Origin: Tetracentron sinense
Taxonomy: Eukaryota > Streptophyta > Magnoliopsida > Trochodendrales > Trochodendraceae
Direction of reading: 5' to 3'
NCBI GenBank assembly: GCA_015143295.1
Contig: CM026561.1
Span: forward strand, 39,994,875 to 40,058,874
Length of the DNA stretch: 64,000 bases
Under the pieces are notes generated by a model. That model was not told the origin of the DNA. It worked only from the letters and a program-made list of their open reading frames with translations, and made no database searches. Of this stretch, positions 10,320 to 22,041 are shown piece by piece. Position numbers and translations under genes: made by a program. Within the stretch, counting starts at the first letter, position 1, and each line of letters opens with the position of its first letter.

Positions 10320-11451
10320 CCAGCTCGGAACTGGATTGACAAAAACACTTCTCGCTGTGCCTGAAGAGCTATTGAAGGATACTCTTGGAACTCCATCAGA
10401 ATAGCCTTAGGCTCGTCAGCCTGCACCATGGAAGCTAGATATGCCAAAGCGTCAGCATGCCTGTTCTCATCTCTCCGGGTGTGCCTGATCTCCACAACGG
10501 TGAATGCTTCACACTGCGAACGAATGAGAGTAGCATACTGCTTCATCCGGTCGTCCTTGCAGTCATAAACACCATTCACCTGATTCACCACGAGCTGTGA
10601 ATCACAAAACACTCTCAACGTGGAGATCTGCAGCTCTCGAGCACTCTGCAACCCCGAGCAGTAAGGCTTCTACTCAACTTCTATTGTGGATGGCAGTGAA
10701 CCCAAGACGCGACATCTTCTGCACTTTGATGTTCTCCGGACTTATAAGCACAACACCAGTCCTGAACCACTAGAATTAGAAGATCCGTCCACGTACAATA
10801 ACCAATCCATTCCACTCTGATGACTCGGCTCCATCCACAACGACATCTCCGTTGTCAACTTCAATAGGAAGTTCCCGAAGATCAACAACCACCTCCTCTG
10901 CTTCCTCCTCCACAGGGAAATCAGAAAGAAAACCTGCCATTGCTTGCCCTTTTCTGAACTCCTAGCCCGATACTGAATATCGAACTCACTCAGAGCCACA
11001 GCCCACTTCGACATCTCCCCGCCAGCTCGGGTTGTCCCAGCACGACTTTCAAGGGATACGTTGTGATGACAACGATAGAATGAGCATGAAAGTAAGGACG
11101 AAGCTTTTCCGCAGAAAAGACAAGAGCTAGACATACCTTCTCGAGCTTGCTATAATTGCACTCCGCCTTGAGAAAGGTTTTGCTGATGAAATAAACAGGT
11201 TTCTCCACGCCATCACAACTCCTGACCAGGACGGAACCAAGGGCTTGCTCTGAAACAGATAGATAAAGATATAAGATTTCACCTGGCTCAGGTACCGAAA
11301 GGATAGGAGCTGAGCCTAAATATTCCTTCAAGGCAAGGAAAGCTCGAGAACACTCTGGAGTCCACGCAAAAATGGAGTCCTTTCTCAGCAACTCGAAAAG
11401 AGGTTTGCAACGATCGGATGACTTGGAGATAAACCGATTGAGGTGCAGCAA
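10320..11451 (-). pseudogene. Tat-like Gypsy RNase H and second RNase H-like domain, right copy
   Basis: 11451-10990 is RNase H ([27 protein letters not shown]). 10830-10320 is the second RNase H-like domain (V-D-G-S-S-N, F-C-D-S-Q-L-V-V-N-Q-V, R-R-D-E-N-R-H-A-D-A-L), which resembles host-type RNase HI and is typical of the Tat lineage. Frame changes separate the pieces near 10990 and 10660. Confidence 0.82.
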
Positions 11452-11460
11452 TCCGGCCTG

Positions 11461-12426
11461 TCAGCTTCTGGATCTCCTCTTCGACTTAGGCTCTGGCATG
11501 TCCAGCAAAGCACGGATCTGAGCTGGATTAGCCTCAATCCCCCGCTGACTCACAAGATAACCCAAAAATTTTCCTGAGGTAACCCCGAAGGTGCACTTCT
11601 CTAGGTTGATCTTAAGATTGAAAGATCGCAGAACAGAGAAAGGCTCAGCAAGGTCCGTCACCAGAGTACCTCGTACTCGACTCTTCACAACGATATCATC
11701 GATGTAAACTTCAACCGTCTTGCCAAGAAGTGACCCAAACATGAGATTCATAAGACGTTGATAGGTGGCACCTGCATTCTTCAAGCCAAAAGGCATCACT
11801 CGATAACAGAACAAGCCCCGCTCCGTTATGAAGGTGGTCTTCTCTCGGTCTGCTTCCGCCAGGAGGATCTGGTTATAGCCTGAATAACCATCCATGAAGG
11901 ATAACATCTCGTGGCCAGCAGTGGCGTTGATGAGCCTGTCTATCCTTGGCATGGGAAAAAAGTCCTTGGGGCAGGCCTTATTGACACCAGTGAAGTCAAT
12001 ACAAACTCTCACCTTCCCGTTCTTCTTAGGCACAGCCACAACATTGGCTATCCAATCAGGGTACTGCACCTCCTGAATGAACCCGAACTGAATCAGCTTG
12101 TCAATCTCCTCGTTCACTGCATCATGATAAGCTGGAGCAAGCCTCCGAGGTTTCTGCTTCACTGGAGGGATAGCAGGATCAACATTGAGGTGATGACAGA
12201 TAACACTCGGATCGATGCCAGTCATGTCTTTGTGAGACCATGCAAAGACATCAAGGTTCTGCTTAAGGAAATTCAGCAACTCGAGCTCTTCCTCTGCTGT
12301 CAAGCTCGTCCCGACCTGCAACACCTTTAGCTCTTCTTCCATTCCCAAATTGACAGCTCTCGTGGGCTCAACGGAAGGTCTGCACAACGATGTTTCCGAG
12401 CTCTCTTCCACAACGAGAACGACCTG
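11461..12426 (-). pseudogene. Tat-like Gypsy reverse transcriptase, right copy
   Basis: In the same frame as the upstream Gag-protease and starting just after the conserved UAG-CAG-UUA. The linker lacks the internal TAG present in the left copy. RT motifs run from V-P-K-K-N-G-K to the catalytic Y-x-D-D, which reads Y-I-D-D here against Y-M-D-D on the left. A one-base deletion near 11480 ends the frame. Confidence 0.9.
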
Positions 12427-12432
12427 TAACTG

Positions 12433-14845
12433 CTATGGAGGCACAACGGAAGCAGGAAAATCGCACTTCTGCGATGCCAACTGATCACCCTTGATCTCCT
12501 GAGGCCCGTCCTGCGTTGGATATTTCAACACCTGATAGTACGAGGACGAAACAACCTTCATCTCATGGGTCCACCAACGACCCAAGATGGCATTGTAAGG
12601 AGATGGCGCATCCAGAATGGAGAACCTGGTCTGAAGGACAACGGGTCCAGCCACAACGGGTAAGACAACGTCGCCTACAGGCTTCATCGAGCTACCATCA
12701 AATCCGAACAGTGGAGTCTGAGCAGAGATGAGAACGGAAGGGTCCAGCTTCATCTGGGTGAAAGCATGAAGATACAAGATGTCTGCTTCACTCCCGGAAT
12801 CCACGAGCACTCTCTTGATGTCGAAATCTCCTATTCTCATGGTGAGAACAAGAGCATCATAGTGAGGTCGGATTACTGCTGCCAGATCACGATCAGTGAA
12901 AGTAAGTGCCTGCTCAACGCTTCTGGTAGGTACTTGCACCTGACACACTGCAGCATCGTGAGACAGCTTCCTGGCCTTCGCCCTGAAGTTTCTCTCCACA
13001 TCTGCTTCTGGCGCTTGCACGCGGCAAATGACATTGATCGTGCCCAAGGAAGCTCCTCCACTGGTACTTGGATTACTGGCAGGTTCTCCTCCACGAGACT
13101 AGGACACCGGCTCCCTGGCATGCTCCATGCCGCCGTTGCCAGAAGCAAGATACTCTCCCAAGTACCCTTCCTGAACCAGCCTCTCAAAGTACTCCCTCAG
13201 AATACGACATCGGTTGGTGAGATGACCACGGCACTTGTGATATTGACAATACTCATGCACCCGGGGTCCTGATGTAACATCTTGCACAGCCCTAGCGGGC
13301 CACTCGAAGTACGCCTGATCCTCCATTGACCTCATGATGGTCGCCGGACTAACTGTGAAATTGATGGGCGGTGCTCGAGCTGTAAAAGGTCGCCACTCAC
13401 TAGGCTGCACGCCTCTCTCTTGCTGTACTTGAGGCTGCACCTGGCGTGGCTGATACTGCTGCCTCGCCTGCTGCTGATCATTAGGACGTCTCTCCGTCCT
13501 ACTCTGCTGCTGATTAAGTTTCCTTCCAGCGGACGCCGAACCGGCTGATCCCGCTGAGTCACATAGACTACTCTCTCCTTTTGCTTCCTTGGTGGTGAGT
13601 CCTCAGATGATGAAGACTCGTACCTCTGCTTCTTCTCCTTCCTCTTCGAAGATCGGTGTGTCCTCTCTATGACATCCACCACTCTCGTCCTGGGCTTCGG
13701 CATAACGGATACGTCCTCCTTCATATCTTCCGTACTTGGTGGCACGAACCATCATCTCGTCCATCTTGACAGGATAGTCAAGAGCCAAGGACTTATAGAG
13801 CTCGGAATGCCTAGGGATAGCATTCTTGAAAGCAGCGATACAGCTCCCTTCGTCGACTTTATCGATGTTGTGGACTTCATCAGTGAAACGCGAAATAAAG
13901 TCAGTCAAGGATGTCAGCCGGCTTCATCCTCAAAGAGAAGAGAGTATCTGCACCTGCTTTCTTCTTTTTATTGATAATGAAACGATCAATAAAGCTGACC
14001 TGAGCTCTGAGAAATTACTGATGGGAACCAGGAGGCAAGTTCCGAAACCACTATCGACGCTGCCCCAGACAGGCTGTTGGGGAAAGCTTTGCAAATAGGT
14101 CATCATCTGGATTGCGAACAGCCATCGCATGTTTGAAATCAAACAAATGCTCCTCTGGATCCGTCCTTCCAGTGTACATGGGGAAGATCGGAGTCATAAA
14201 CTTGGAAGAAGTATATGACTGATTGATGGCGTCTGTGAAAGGAGAGTTCTCAACGTTGTCCTTTGCTGACTGAGCAAAGTGGTCAGGAATCCCTCCCTTC
14301 ATGCTCTTAACACGAGCACCGATCAAAGCCTCCACCTCCTTGGCAGTCACCCAAGTCTTCTGGGCGTCTGCACCTCCTGGTACCCTCCTCTCAAGTCTTC
14401 TCGCCCTGCCCCTTCTCGCAAATCCACACGATCTGAAGGAATACTTTGCTCTGCCCGAACCTGAGGCTGCCTTACATCCCCTTCAGTAGGAAGAAGCACA
14501 AACCTGGTTTCACGGTTCTCCGGTGCAGAAGGAGAAGAAGAGAAGTCAAGCTGACGTCTCACGGAAGACCTCTGCAGTGGCACCTCATCCACCTCGAGCC
14601 TGTTATGCTCGAACGCCTCCAGCCTCTCCTGCATCAACTGCTGCTGCCTGGTGATCTGATCCAGAGCAGACTGCTGCCTTTGCAACATCGCCAAAATGCG
14701 ATCAGAAACAGAAAGCTCAACATGAGGAGGCACGGTCCTCTCTGGTTGCCCAGACGAAGGACTGACCCCAGGGATGTGCACGACAGAAGGTGCAAAAGGA
14801 GTGGCCTTGAGGGGTTTGATCCTCACGCCCGAATACCAATGACTG
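12433..14845 (-). pseudogene. Tat-like Gypsy Gag-protease, right copy
   Basis: Gag begins near 14845 and gives a long N-terminal frame (to 14347) without the left-copy stop. The capsid segment (about 14350-13900) has several one-base indels. The basic stretch and Cys/His segment follow, and protease has V-D-S-G-S-E (about 12805-12793). The last frame (13047-12433) ends at the TAG shared with the left copy. Indels here are mostly at sites that are intact in the left copy, and the reverse. Confidence 0.87.
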
Positions 14846-14913
14846 ATCAGCCATGATCACAAAGAGCAAAGGGGGGTTCGTTTATAGATTGTTCCCACAG
14901 ACGGCGCCAATTT

Positions 14914-15812
14914 TGAAAGGGAAAAACACCGTCACAAACACGCGTCAGCTACAGCTCCACACACGCTCTGGTTTGACTGGTAAGAAGGTTGGAGTGGAGG
15001 GTGTGACACCCTGACCTGTACTCCGATGGTAAAGTAAGTAGATGTAGAAGATGATGAACAGTAAACTCTGAAATAGGCACTGAAAGTTATACAAGATTCT
15101 GGGAAGCATTGAACAAGTATCCTCTGGAGTACTGCCAAAAACGTGATTTCAAGTACTGAAAATCACGGGGTATTTATAGGGTAAGGTTGGTATGGCCATT
15201 GATGACCATGGATGGCCATAGATGTCCATACCACGTGTCCTGCACTCATTGCCAAATATGTCAGACATATCTGCCACCTGTTGCATCACACGTGAGAGCC
15301 TACTATGAGTTCAGTCGGTCGGGATCTGACAGTACGCAGAAGTGACCAGCATTAAATGCCAAGACAGTGCTTTCGGCACAAAATAGTGCTTTCGGTACAC
15401 ATGTCAGAATTATGGATCGCCTCCTGATCACTTCCTCCTACGAGTCGGTCTCGTTATTGACTCGAGCTCGGTTACGGTGTAGATGTCTTAAAATACAGCC
15501 AGGACATTGTTTTCGGTGAGACAACGGACTCGTTGTTCATGTAACGACAAAAACGTTGTCAAGAGTACAATGGTTACGTTGTGCTTCAGACAACGAGCAC
15601 GTTGTCAAGCCACAACGAAAGCGTTGTTCTACAAGAAAACAAAGACGTCGTAATGCGCACAACTTGAACGTTGTGCATCAGACAACGTGTGATCCCTCTA
15701 TTTTAAGCACGTGACCCCAACTCGTGTCCACGTGTCACTTTTTGTGAACAAAACAACAAAAACGAGCTCGTTCTCCAACGCTAAGTTGATTTTACGAATT
15801 TTATCCGTTACA
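14914..15812 (-). repeat. 5' LTR of Tat-like Gypsy (right copy)
   Basis: It has TG...CA ends (TGAAAGGG on the plus strand, ending CCGTTACA) and a length of 899 bp. The PBS follows on the minus strand (AGACGGCGCCAA near 14900). The ACAACG/CGTTGT dyads are at about 15520-15680, and the TATA box mirrors that of the left copy. Confidence 0.92.
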
Positions 15813-16678
15813 CAAACCCCTCAATGTATAACAAAGAGCATGTAGGGCTTGCTGATTACAAACAAAAATAGCCTCCTTTTATAACATTGTAATTAAACAT
15901 GAATTAATAAACTCAAGTGATTAAATGATAATTATCGAAGTGGTGCACTGAATGATAATTATCGAAGAGGTGCTTTTCTTATAAATCTTCTTCACTTCGT
16001 CGAAGATGTAATTGATTTTGTGTTTGTGTTGTGTCGGGAAATACTAGCCCCATACATACTTTCAAACTCTCATGAATAAACAGATGCTCTTATGGCTAGG
16101 GCTGTCAAAGGTCCGGGTTGGGGCCCGGCGGGGTCAGCCCTAGCCTTAGCCCTAGCCCTACCCTAATTACCTGTAAGAGTAGGACCCTAGCCCTTCAAGG
16201 CCTGGGTTTGACTAGGCCTTAACCCTACCCTCACGGGCTAGGTTCGGACAGAGCAGGACCGAAGGGCTGGAAGAAAAGCGAGAATTTTTTTTGTTATCCT
16301 AGAAAATAATTTATAATGACAGGCAAACTAATCAGGAGATTCAGATCAAACTCCTCAAAAAACAATAAGCATTATTCAAAAATTCTATGCTTAGCAAATT
16401 CAGAATTTATTCACTACAGATTCACAAATTAAGAATTGATTCACTACAGATTCAAAAAAGCAGTATGCAATATTTACATGATTCAGAAATTCAAAGTATC
16501 ATAACAAATTCACTACAGACTCACAAATTTAGAATTGATTCACTACAGATTCAAAAATAGCAATATTAAGATGATTTAGAAATTCTAATGATTCAAAAAT
16601 TCAAAGTATCAGAATAAATTCACTACAGATTCACAAATTTAGAATTGATTCATCAGATGATCCAGAAATTCAAAGTAT
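15813..16678. other. Mirror of left flank: MITE-like block and AT repeat
   Basis: Reverse complement of 2130-2997. No gene is visible. It contains the GC-rich CCCTAGCC block (about 16095-16270) and the AT-rich tandem repeat (about 16360-16678). Confidence 0.75.
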
Positions 16679-16795
16679 TGATAAGGATAAGAACGCAGTT
16701 GGAAAGAAGATTGTGTTTAATCATAAATCTAGCAAAGCAATGAGCAATCTCAGCCATACGTTGCCTAATGTGGAATCTGAAGGATACACTCAGCC
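16679..16795 (+). repeat. Truncated Copia LTR start fused to gag
   Basis: From TGATAAGGATAAGAAC the segment matches the first about 105 bases of the 3' LTR (20556 on), then passes straight into gag coding sequence. The rest of the 5' LTR, the PBS and the leader are missing. Both arms of the inverted repeat share this junction. Confidence 0.7.
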
Positions 16796-18100
16796 ACAAA
16801 TGGCCTATGTTAGTCAGAGGAACTGGAATCAAAATAAGAATAGTAACTTCAAAAAGGGAAATGGTCAAAACCGTTTCAACTCCAAGGGAAGGGGTTTTAT
16901 ACAAGGTGGTAATTCTAATGACAATAGAGCTAGTGGAAGGGTTTCATTTGATACAGGCAATCAACATGATGGTTCAAGCGGTCAGAGAGACAACTAGATC
17001 CGAAACCAGAGTCAAGAAAAAGTTGAAGAGCAAAAGGATGCTATCATATGCCAAATCTGTACCAAGAGGAACCATACTGTCCTAAAATGCTTAAGCCGTT
17101 TCAACCATTCATTCCAAGCAGATGACGTCCCTCAGGCCCTTGCTGCCTTCAGTATATGGATAACCAGAACTCTAAATGGTTTCCTGACAACTGGAGCCAC
17201 TTCCCATATACTGACTGGGAATCCTGGTAAGTACAAAATTTAATGCCTACAAAAGAATGATGGGGTTATGGTTGGTAATTGCCAAACTCTTGCTTTACAC
17301 CCATTGGTGAAGCACACATCAGTGAAAAATTACTCCTATTCGTTTGAAAATGTTTTGCTCGTACCAGCGATTAAGAAAGATCTTTATTGTTAGTCAATTA
17401 CCAATGATATGCCCTACACTTTGAATTTATCAGATGGTTTTGTGATCAAGGACAGGAGAACAAACTAGTAGTGGCGGTTGGGAGTAGATATGCTCTTGAT
17501 GGTGAAAACAAACTTCTTCTCACATCGGTTTAGGAAGACATCTGAGAAAGGGTGGCACCACTGGTTAGGAAATCCACAACAACGTGTATTGAGTTTCTCC
17601 ATCGTCGAAATTTATTATGTTCTTTTTGAACTAAATCTTAGCATGTTTGTGGCAATTGTCAAATGGAAAGTCTTCCGTTTACTTTTTATTCATTCTGATG
17701 GAAATTATGAAACCCCTTTATGAAGAGTCCACTCTGATTTATGGGGACCAGGCCCAGTTGGCTCTACTCAAAATTTTTGATATCATGTGATTTTTGTGGA
17801 TTGATAACACCCGACTTACATGGATATACCCTCTCGGCGGTAAATCTGATTTTTTTGATTGCTTTATCAATTTTCAAAATATGTGAATGCCAATTGGCCA
17901 GAAAATTTGATCTTTCAATCAGATGAGGAGGTGAGTTTTCCTAATCACTGCTTTATACAGCTTCTTGCCACCCTTGGGAATAAGATATCAATTATCTTGT
18001 CCAAAGACTCTCGAGCAGAATGGGATGGCTGAAAGAAGCATCGAAATATTTGTGAATTAGGCTTAACAATGATGTTTCATGCACAAATCCCTCGGCGATA
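16713..18100 (+). pseudogene. Copia gag, protease and integrase, frame broken
   Basis: Gag tail at 16713-16997; protease site near 17185-17200 with a one-base insertion inside D-T-G-A; pre-integrase W-H-H-W-L-G near 17550; integrase motifs H-S-D-L-W-G-P (about 17728), S-D-x-G-G-E-F (about 17918) and N-G-M-A-E-R (about 18022). Compared with the left arm, many single-base indels are private to this copy. Confidence 0.82.
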
Positions 18101-18569
18101 TTGGGTTGATTGTTTTACTACAGCTGTGTTCCTCATAAACAGACTGCCAACCCCCATTTTGGATATGGACTCTCCATTCTTCGTCTATTTGGGAAGCACC
18201 CGATTACCTCCAGCCTTCGGATCTTGGGCGTAGGTGTTTCCTTATCTTCGAGGTTATGCTCATGACAAATTTGATCCAAATCTCTACCATGTGTCTTTAT
18301 GGGTTACAACACAATATATAAAGGGTATAAGTGCCTTTATCCTTTAACTAATGGCCGAATTAACATCTCTAGACATGTTGTCTTTGATGAGACTCATCTA
18401 CCATTTGTTGATCCATCCTCCACTATATGGAACTCAACAAGTTGAGGGGGAGTTTCTATCTTACAACGAATGGGTTAATCCATCCAATCCAACCTCATGC
18501 ATTGACAGTGTCACTAACACCACTCCTTGTTTACCGCATGATGCAGCATCATCCTCTTGATCCTCATTT

Positions 18570-18750
18570 GCTTGTGATCCACCATCTGATTGTGGTTCAT
18601 CAATCGATTATGGACCTATCCCACTTGATGCATCAGGCGATTGTGATTCACACTTGACTATGGACCATCCTCACTTGATGCATCAGCCGATCGTGATTCA
18701 TCAATTGCTTATGTACCATCCACACTTGATACCATCAGCCACCTTGGTCC
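18570..18750. repeat. About 50-bp tandem repeat (mirror of 58-215)
   Basis: Repeats of CACTTGATGCATCAG, TGTGATTCA and TATGGACC alternate over about four units in the integrase to RT linker. Confidence 0.65.
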
Positions 18751-18989
18751 GTCCAATATGGACATCATGGGTATTATTGACAATAAATCCAAGGAAGCTG
18801 AACTCTCCACTTCAACACCACCGAGTCAAATTGCTACTATGGATCAATCCATGCAACTCATTCCAAATCTTAGCATGCATGCTCCACCATCTACCTTTGT
18901 TCAACCTTAGATTCTACACTCAATGGTGACCATCACATTGTTATGGTTCAAAAAGTGGAATTTGTAAACCCAATCCGCGGTATGCCAAA

Positions 18990-20530
18990 CCTACATGATA
19001 CTATACCCGGTTGAGCCCAAATTGGTAAAAATGGCACTCAAACATCCGGATTGGGTTGTTGCCATGAATTAGGAAATCGTTGCATTAAAAGAAAATCAAA
19101 CATGGGATCTTGTCCCACGATCACCATCGTATGAACGTCGTTGATTGCAAATGGGTCTTTAAGACTAAACTACAAACATATGGGAGCCTTGAGTGACTCA
19201 GGCCTCGATTAGTTGCTTAGGCTTCAATTAGGTGGAGGGAATCAACTTCTCTGAAACGTTTTCACCCGTCATCAAACCGAGAAGCATTCGGACCGTTCTT
19301 ACGGTTGCAACCATTAAAGGATGGGTAATTTGACAACTAGATGTGAAGAATGCATTTTCTTCATGGGGTTCTTAATAAACCAGTTCACATGGAACAACCT
19401 CCTGGTTTCAAGGATCCAACCCTTCCTACATATGTTTGTCGCCTTAATAAAGCCTTGTATGGGCTTAAGTAGGCTCCACGGGCTTGGTTTGACAGACTCA
19501 GCAGTTTCCTCCTTAATAGGGGTTTCTTTTGTAGCACAGCTGACCCATCTCTATTCATTTGTCATTCGCACCATGGCACCATTCTCCTCTTGTTATATGT
19601 GGATGATATGATCTTAATGGGGATCACCTGGCTTTCTAGATTGGTTTATTAGCGAATTGGGCCGAGAATTCGCAATCAAAGATTTGGGCCACCTCCACTA
19701 TTTTTTAGGCATTGAAGTTCATCCATTCAAAGGGGGTCAATTTTTGTGTCAAGCCAAATATGCATGTGATCTCCTTACACGTGCTCTGATGAAAGATTGT
19801 AAGGCAATCTCCACGCCTATGACTGCAAAGCATCGACCCTCTATTTCCGATAATGATATATTTCCAGATTCAACCTTCTACAGGAGCATCGTTGGAGCAT
19901 TACAGTACCTCACTTTTACCAGGTCAGATCTCTCTTGCAGTGTCAACTTTGTATGCCAATCATGCATGCTCCAACCATTGGACACTATCAAGTGGTTAAG
20001 AGAATTCTTCGTTACTTAAGTGGTACTCTAAATTATGGAATGCGCATTCTAGCATCCAATTCACTTGATCTATATGCTTTTTTGGATGCTGATTGGGCTG
20101 GATGTCCTCTTACACGATGTTCCACTACTGGGTTTTGTACATTCTTGGAAGCAACTGTTTATCTTGGAGTGCCAAGAAACAGAGCACAACGGCACGATCA
20201 AGTATGGAGGCCCGAATACCGTTAAATGGCTTTGATGACTGCTGAATTGACATAGATTTCCTACATTCTACATGATATAGGGGTATCCTTATCTAAGCCA
20301 CCTATCTTACATTGTGATAATAAAAGTGCTCTCTACATGACCATTAACCCAGTTTTTCACGGTCGTACCAAGCATATTGAGCTTGATTACCACTATGTTC
20401 GCGAGAAGGTAGCCCTTGGTAATCTTATCACTTGGTTTGTTCCATCTGACCAACAGCTTGCAAACATATTTACCAAGCTTTTGTCCCGATCTCAATTTTG
20501 TCGTTGCGGTTCAAACTTGGCCTTTGGCTG
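18990..20530 (+). pseudogene. Copia reverse transcriptase and RNase H, frame broken
   Basis: RT shows Q-L-D-V-K-N-A-F (about 19335) and Y-V-D-D-M (19596-19610) when frames are followed piecewise. RNase H region: L-G-x-F-x-I-K-D-L-G-x-L-x-Y-F-L-G-I-E (about 19660-19720), the Y-R-S-I-V-G-A-L-Q-Y-L motif (about 19878), L-D-A-D-W-A-G (about 20085), and K-H-I-E-L-D-Y-H-Y-V-R-E (about 20370). All are characteristic Copia blocks. Confidence 0.85.
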
Positions 20531-20542
20531 ACCCTAGGCCTA

Positions 20543-20925
20543 GTTTGAGGGGGAATGATAAGCATAAGAATGTAGTTGGAAAGAAGATTGTGTTAATCAT
20601 AAATCCAACAAATCAATGAGCAATCTCAACCATACGTTGCCTAATATGGAATCTCAAGATACGAAGCTCAAAGATTAACGTGTATTCTAGTATTGTAATT
20701 ATCTTGTTTCCTTTTATTCTGGAAGTAATCCCACTGATGAGGGAACTTGCCATTCTTTTGAAAGGTTATCCTTTTGATAAGGAAACCTTGTTATTCACTT
20801 GCAAGGCAATCTCATTGCTAAGGGAACCTTGCTTTACGGTGTAAATCAATATATATAATCCACAAGCTCTCTCTATTCTCACTTAGAGAAAGAGATTTTA
20901 TCAAATCAATCTCAAACGTGTAACA
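20543..20925 (+). repeat. Copia polypurine tract and 3' LTR
   Basis: GTTTGAGGGGGAA (20543-20555) is a typical Copia PPT. The LTR runs from TGATAAGCATAAG at 20556 to GTGTAACA at 20925, 370 bp, with TATATATAAT near 20848. It is followed directly by a PBS-like sequence rather than plain flanking DNA. Confidence 0.82.
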
Positions 20926-21124
20926 TGATATCAGAGCATTGGTTGCAATTTGATTACGGGTTCGATTCTTTCCACCCTTTGGGTGAGGGGGAGTGTTGAG
21001 TGTTATTTATCGCCTCCGCTCCCGGGTGCCGCGTATCGCACCCCATATGTCCCGTGACCCTTTTATATTCATTGTTACTACTCTCTCCATAAGATTGGTC
21101 TTTTGGAGTAATTGGTTGTTAACA
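20926..21124 (+). mobile_element. PBS, short spacer, PPT and small LTR-like block
   Basis: TGATATCAGAGC (20926-20937) resembles the initiator-Met tRNA PBS. After only about 43 bases comes GGGTGAGGGGGAG (20981-20993), a PPT, then a block with TG...CA ends from TGTTGAGTG (20994) to TTAACA (about 21124). PBS and PPT this close resemble a TRIM-type miniature element, but the 131-bp block does not match the LTR upstream of the PBS, so the two ends come from different elements. Confidence 0.45.
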
Positions 21125-21781
21125 AATATACACAACAGAATCACCACAAATTTCAAACTTTCTAAGTATTAGTAGGGTTTCAAAATAATAACTAATAAGG
21201 GTTAGGGACTTAGGGTTTCTGTAAAAAAATGGATAGGGTTTTAGAATCAAATGGTTAGGGTTTCTTAACATTACCCATCTAGCTCCCTCTTCAGCAATAG
21301 AAGGGAGAAGCGGATGGTAGAAGATCTCAAAAGTGATGAAGATACTACAAAGAAGGGTTTGAAGGAAATTGAAATAAGAATAATGAAAGATGGTAGAGAT
21401 GACTTTGATGAGTATAAGCCCCATGAAAGCAAGACAACAGAAAGAGTAGGTATGTGGAATGTTTTGGCTAATACAGATAACAACGTGAAACATGCCTAAA
21501 TTAAGCAACATCGAAAAGGTAGTGAAAGTGGAAAAAAAACTGAATTGTGATCTTGGCAGCATGTTTCGAGCACCCAGTTCATATCATCTTGAGTTTCAGC
21601 TAGGGTCGGGCTACTAGCTGATGTTTCACTGTTAAGTGTTGGGAGCTTGGAGAGAGCAAGCCCTTAGAGAAACTGAGAAGGGAACGAGAGGGATAATTGC
21701 AAAGGGTAGGCTAGACGGGTGGCACTGCCACCCACTGGGAGATCAAAATTGGAAGAAAACTTCAAAATGAGGCTGGATTGA
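21125..21781. other. Intergenic, decayed Copia internal sequence possible
   Basis: No supportable gene. A 147-codon minus-strand frame at 21119-21562 matches nothing I recognise. Since a minus-strand Copia PBS follows at 21785, this may be a decayed leader/gag region of that element. Confidence 0.4.
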
Positions 21782-21784
21782 CCA

Positions 21785-22041
21785 GCTCCGATACCATGAT
21801 ATAAAAAGTGATTTATTGAGAATAACTTAGATTATTAAAATAATACCATCAAGGGAAATAGATTGTAAAGTGATCCTATTCTATAAAGATAATATTGAAG
21901 ATAATCTTTATCTAATCAAGAGGAATAATCTAAGATTATGAATGTGATGAGATACAATTATGATTCAGTGTATCACATCTTACGTTTATTTCTCTAATGA
22001 GAGAGAGAGAGAGAGGGAGCTAGTAAATTTATAGAGGCGAG
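21785..22041 (-). mobile_element. Copia LTR 3' part with PBS (minus strand)
   Basis: Reading the minus strand, TGGTATCGGAGC (21796-21785) is a clear Copia-type PBS directly after an LTR ending ATATCA. The LTR body (22041-21797) includes a GA-rich microsatellite (about 21998-22018) and a TATAAATTTA start region. Its 5' part is missing where the Tekay-type LTR begins at 22042. Confidence 0.62.

Larger units (their letters stand above)
9649..15812 (-). mobile_element. Tat-like Ty3/Gypsy element, right copy, 3' end in the gap
   Basis: The minus strand reads LTR (15812-14914), PBS, Gag, protease, UAG, RT, RNase H, second RNase H-like domain and integrase. It is a close relative of the left copy but better preserved from RNase H to integrase. 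Flanking bases at the LTR are CAAAC, the mirror of GTTTG at the left copy, so both arms show the same insertion site. That favours one locus represented twice over two independent insertions. Confidence 0.9.
1..18789. repeat. Giant inverted repeat around an assembly gap
   Basis: The left arm (1-9548) is the reverse complement of the right arm (9649-18789): Copia remnant, AT-rich tandem repeats, GC-rich block, Gypsy 5' LTR and Gypsy gag-pol appear in mirror order about an axis near 9403. A 94-residue Copia gag reading frame at 1811-2095 (minus) is identical to that at 16713-16997 (plus). Base 1 still matches the right arm, so the repeat runs off the window. The arms are not copies of a perfect palindrome: the left arm contains integrase C-terminal sequence (about 9110-9548) that the right arm lacks. 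Substitutions and single-base indels separate the arms. Confidence 0.93.
16679..20925 (+). mobile_element. Ty1/Copia element with 3' LTR, internally rearranged
   Basis: Order: truncated LTR start (16679-16795), gag fragment, protease, pre-integrase, integrase, linker repeats, RT, RNase H, PPT (20543-20555) and 3' LTR (20556-20925). All enzyme domains are recognisable but the frame shifts every 50-200 bases, so no protein is made. The first half mirrors 1-2129 on the other arm. The second half is outside the inverted repeat only because the left arm leaves the window. Confidence 0.88.

Noticed and set aside
21119..21562. 147-codon minus-strand ORF
   Set aside because: Composition is Phe/Leu/Ser-rich as expected from AT-rich DNA. 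No motif is recognised and it adjoins decayed Copia sequence.
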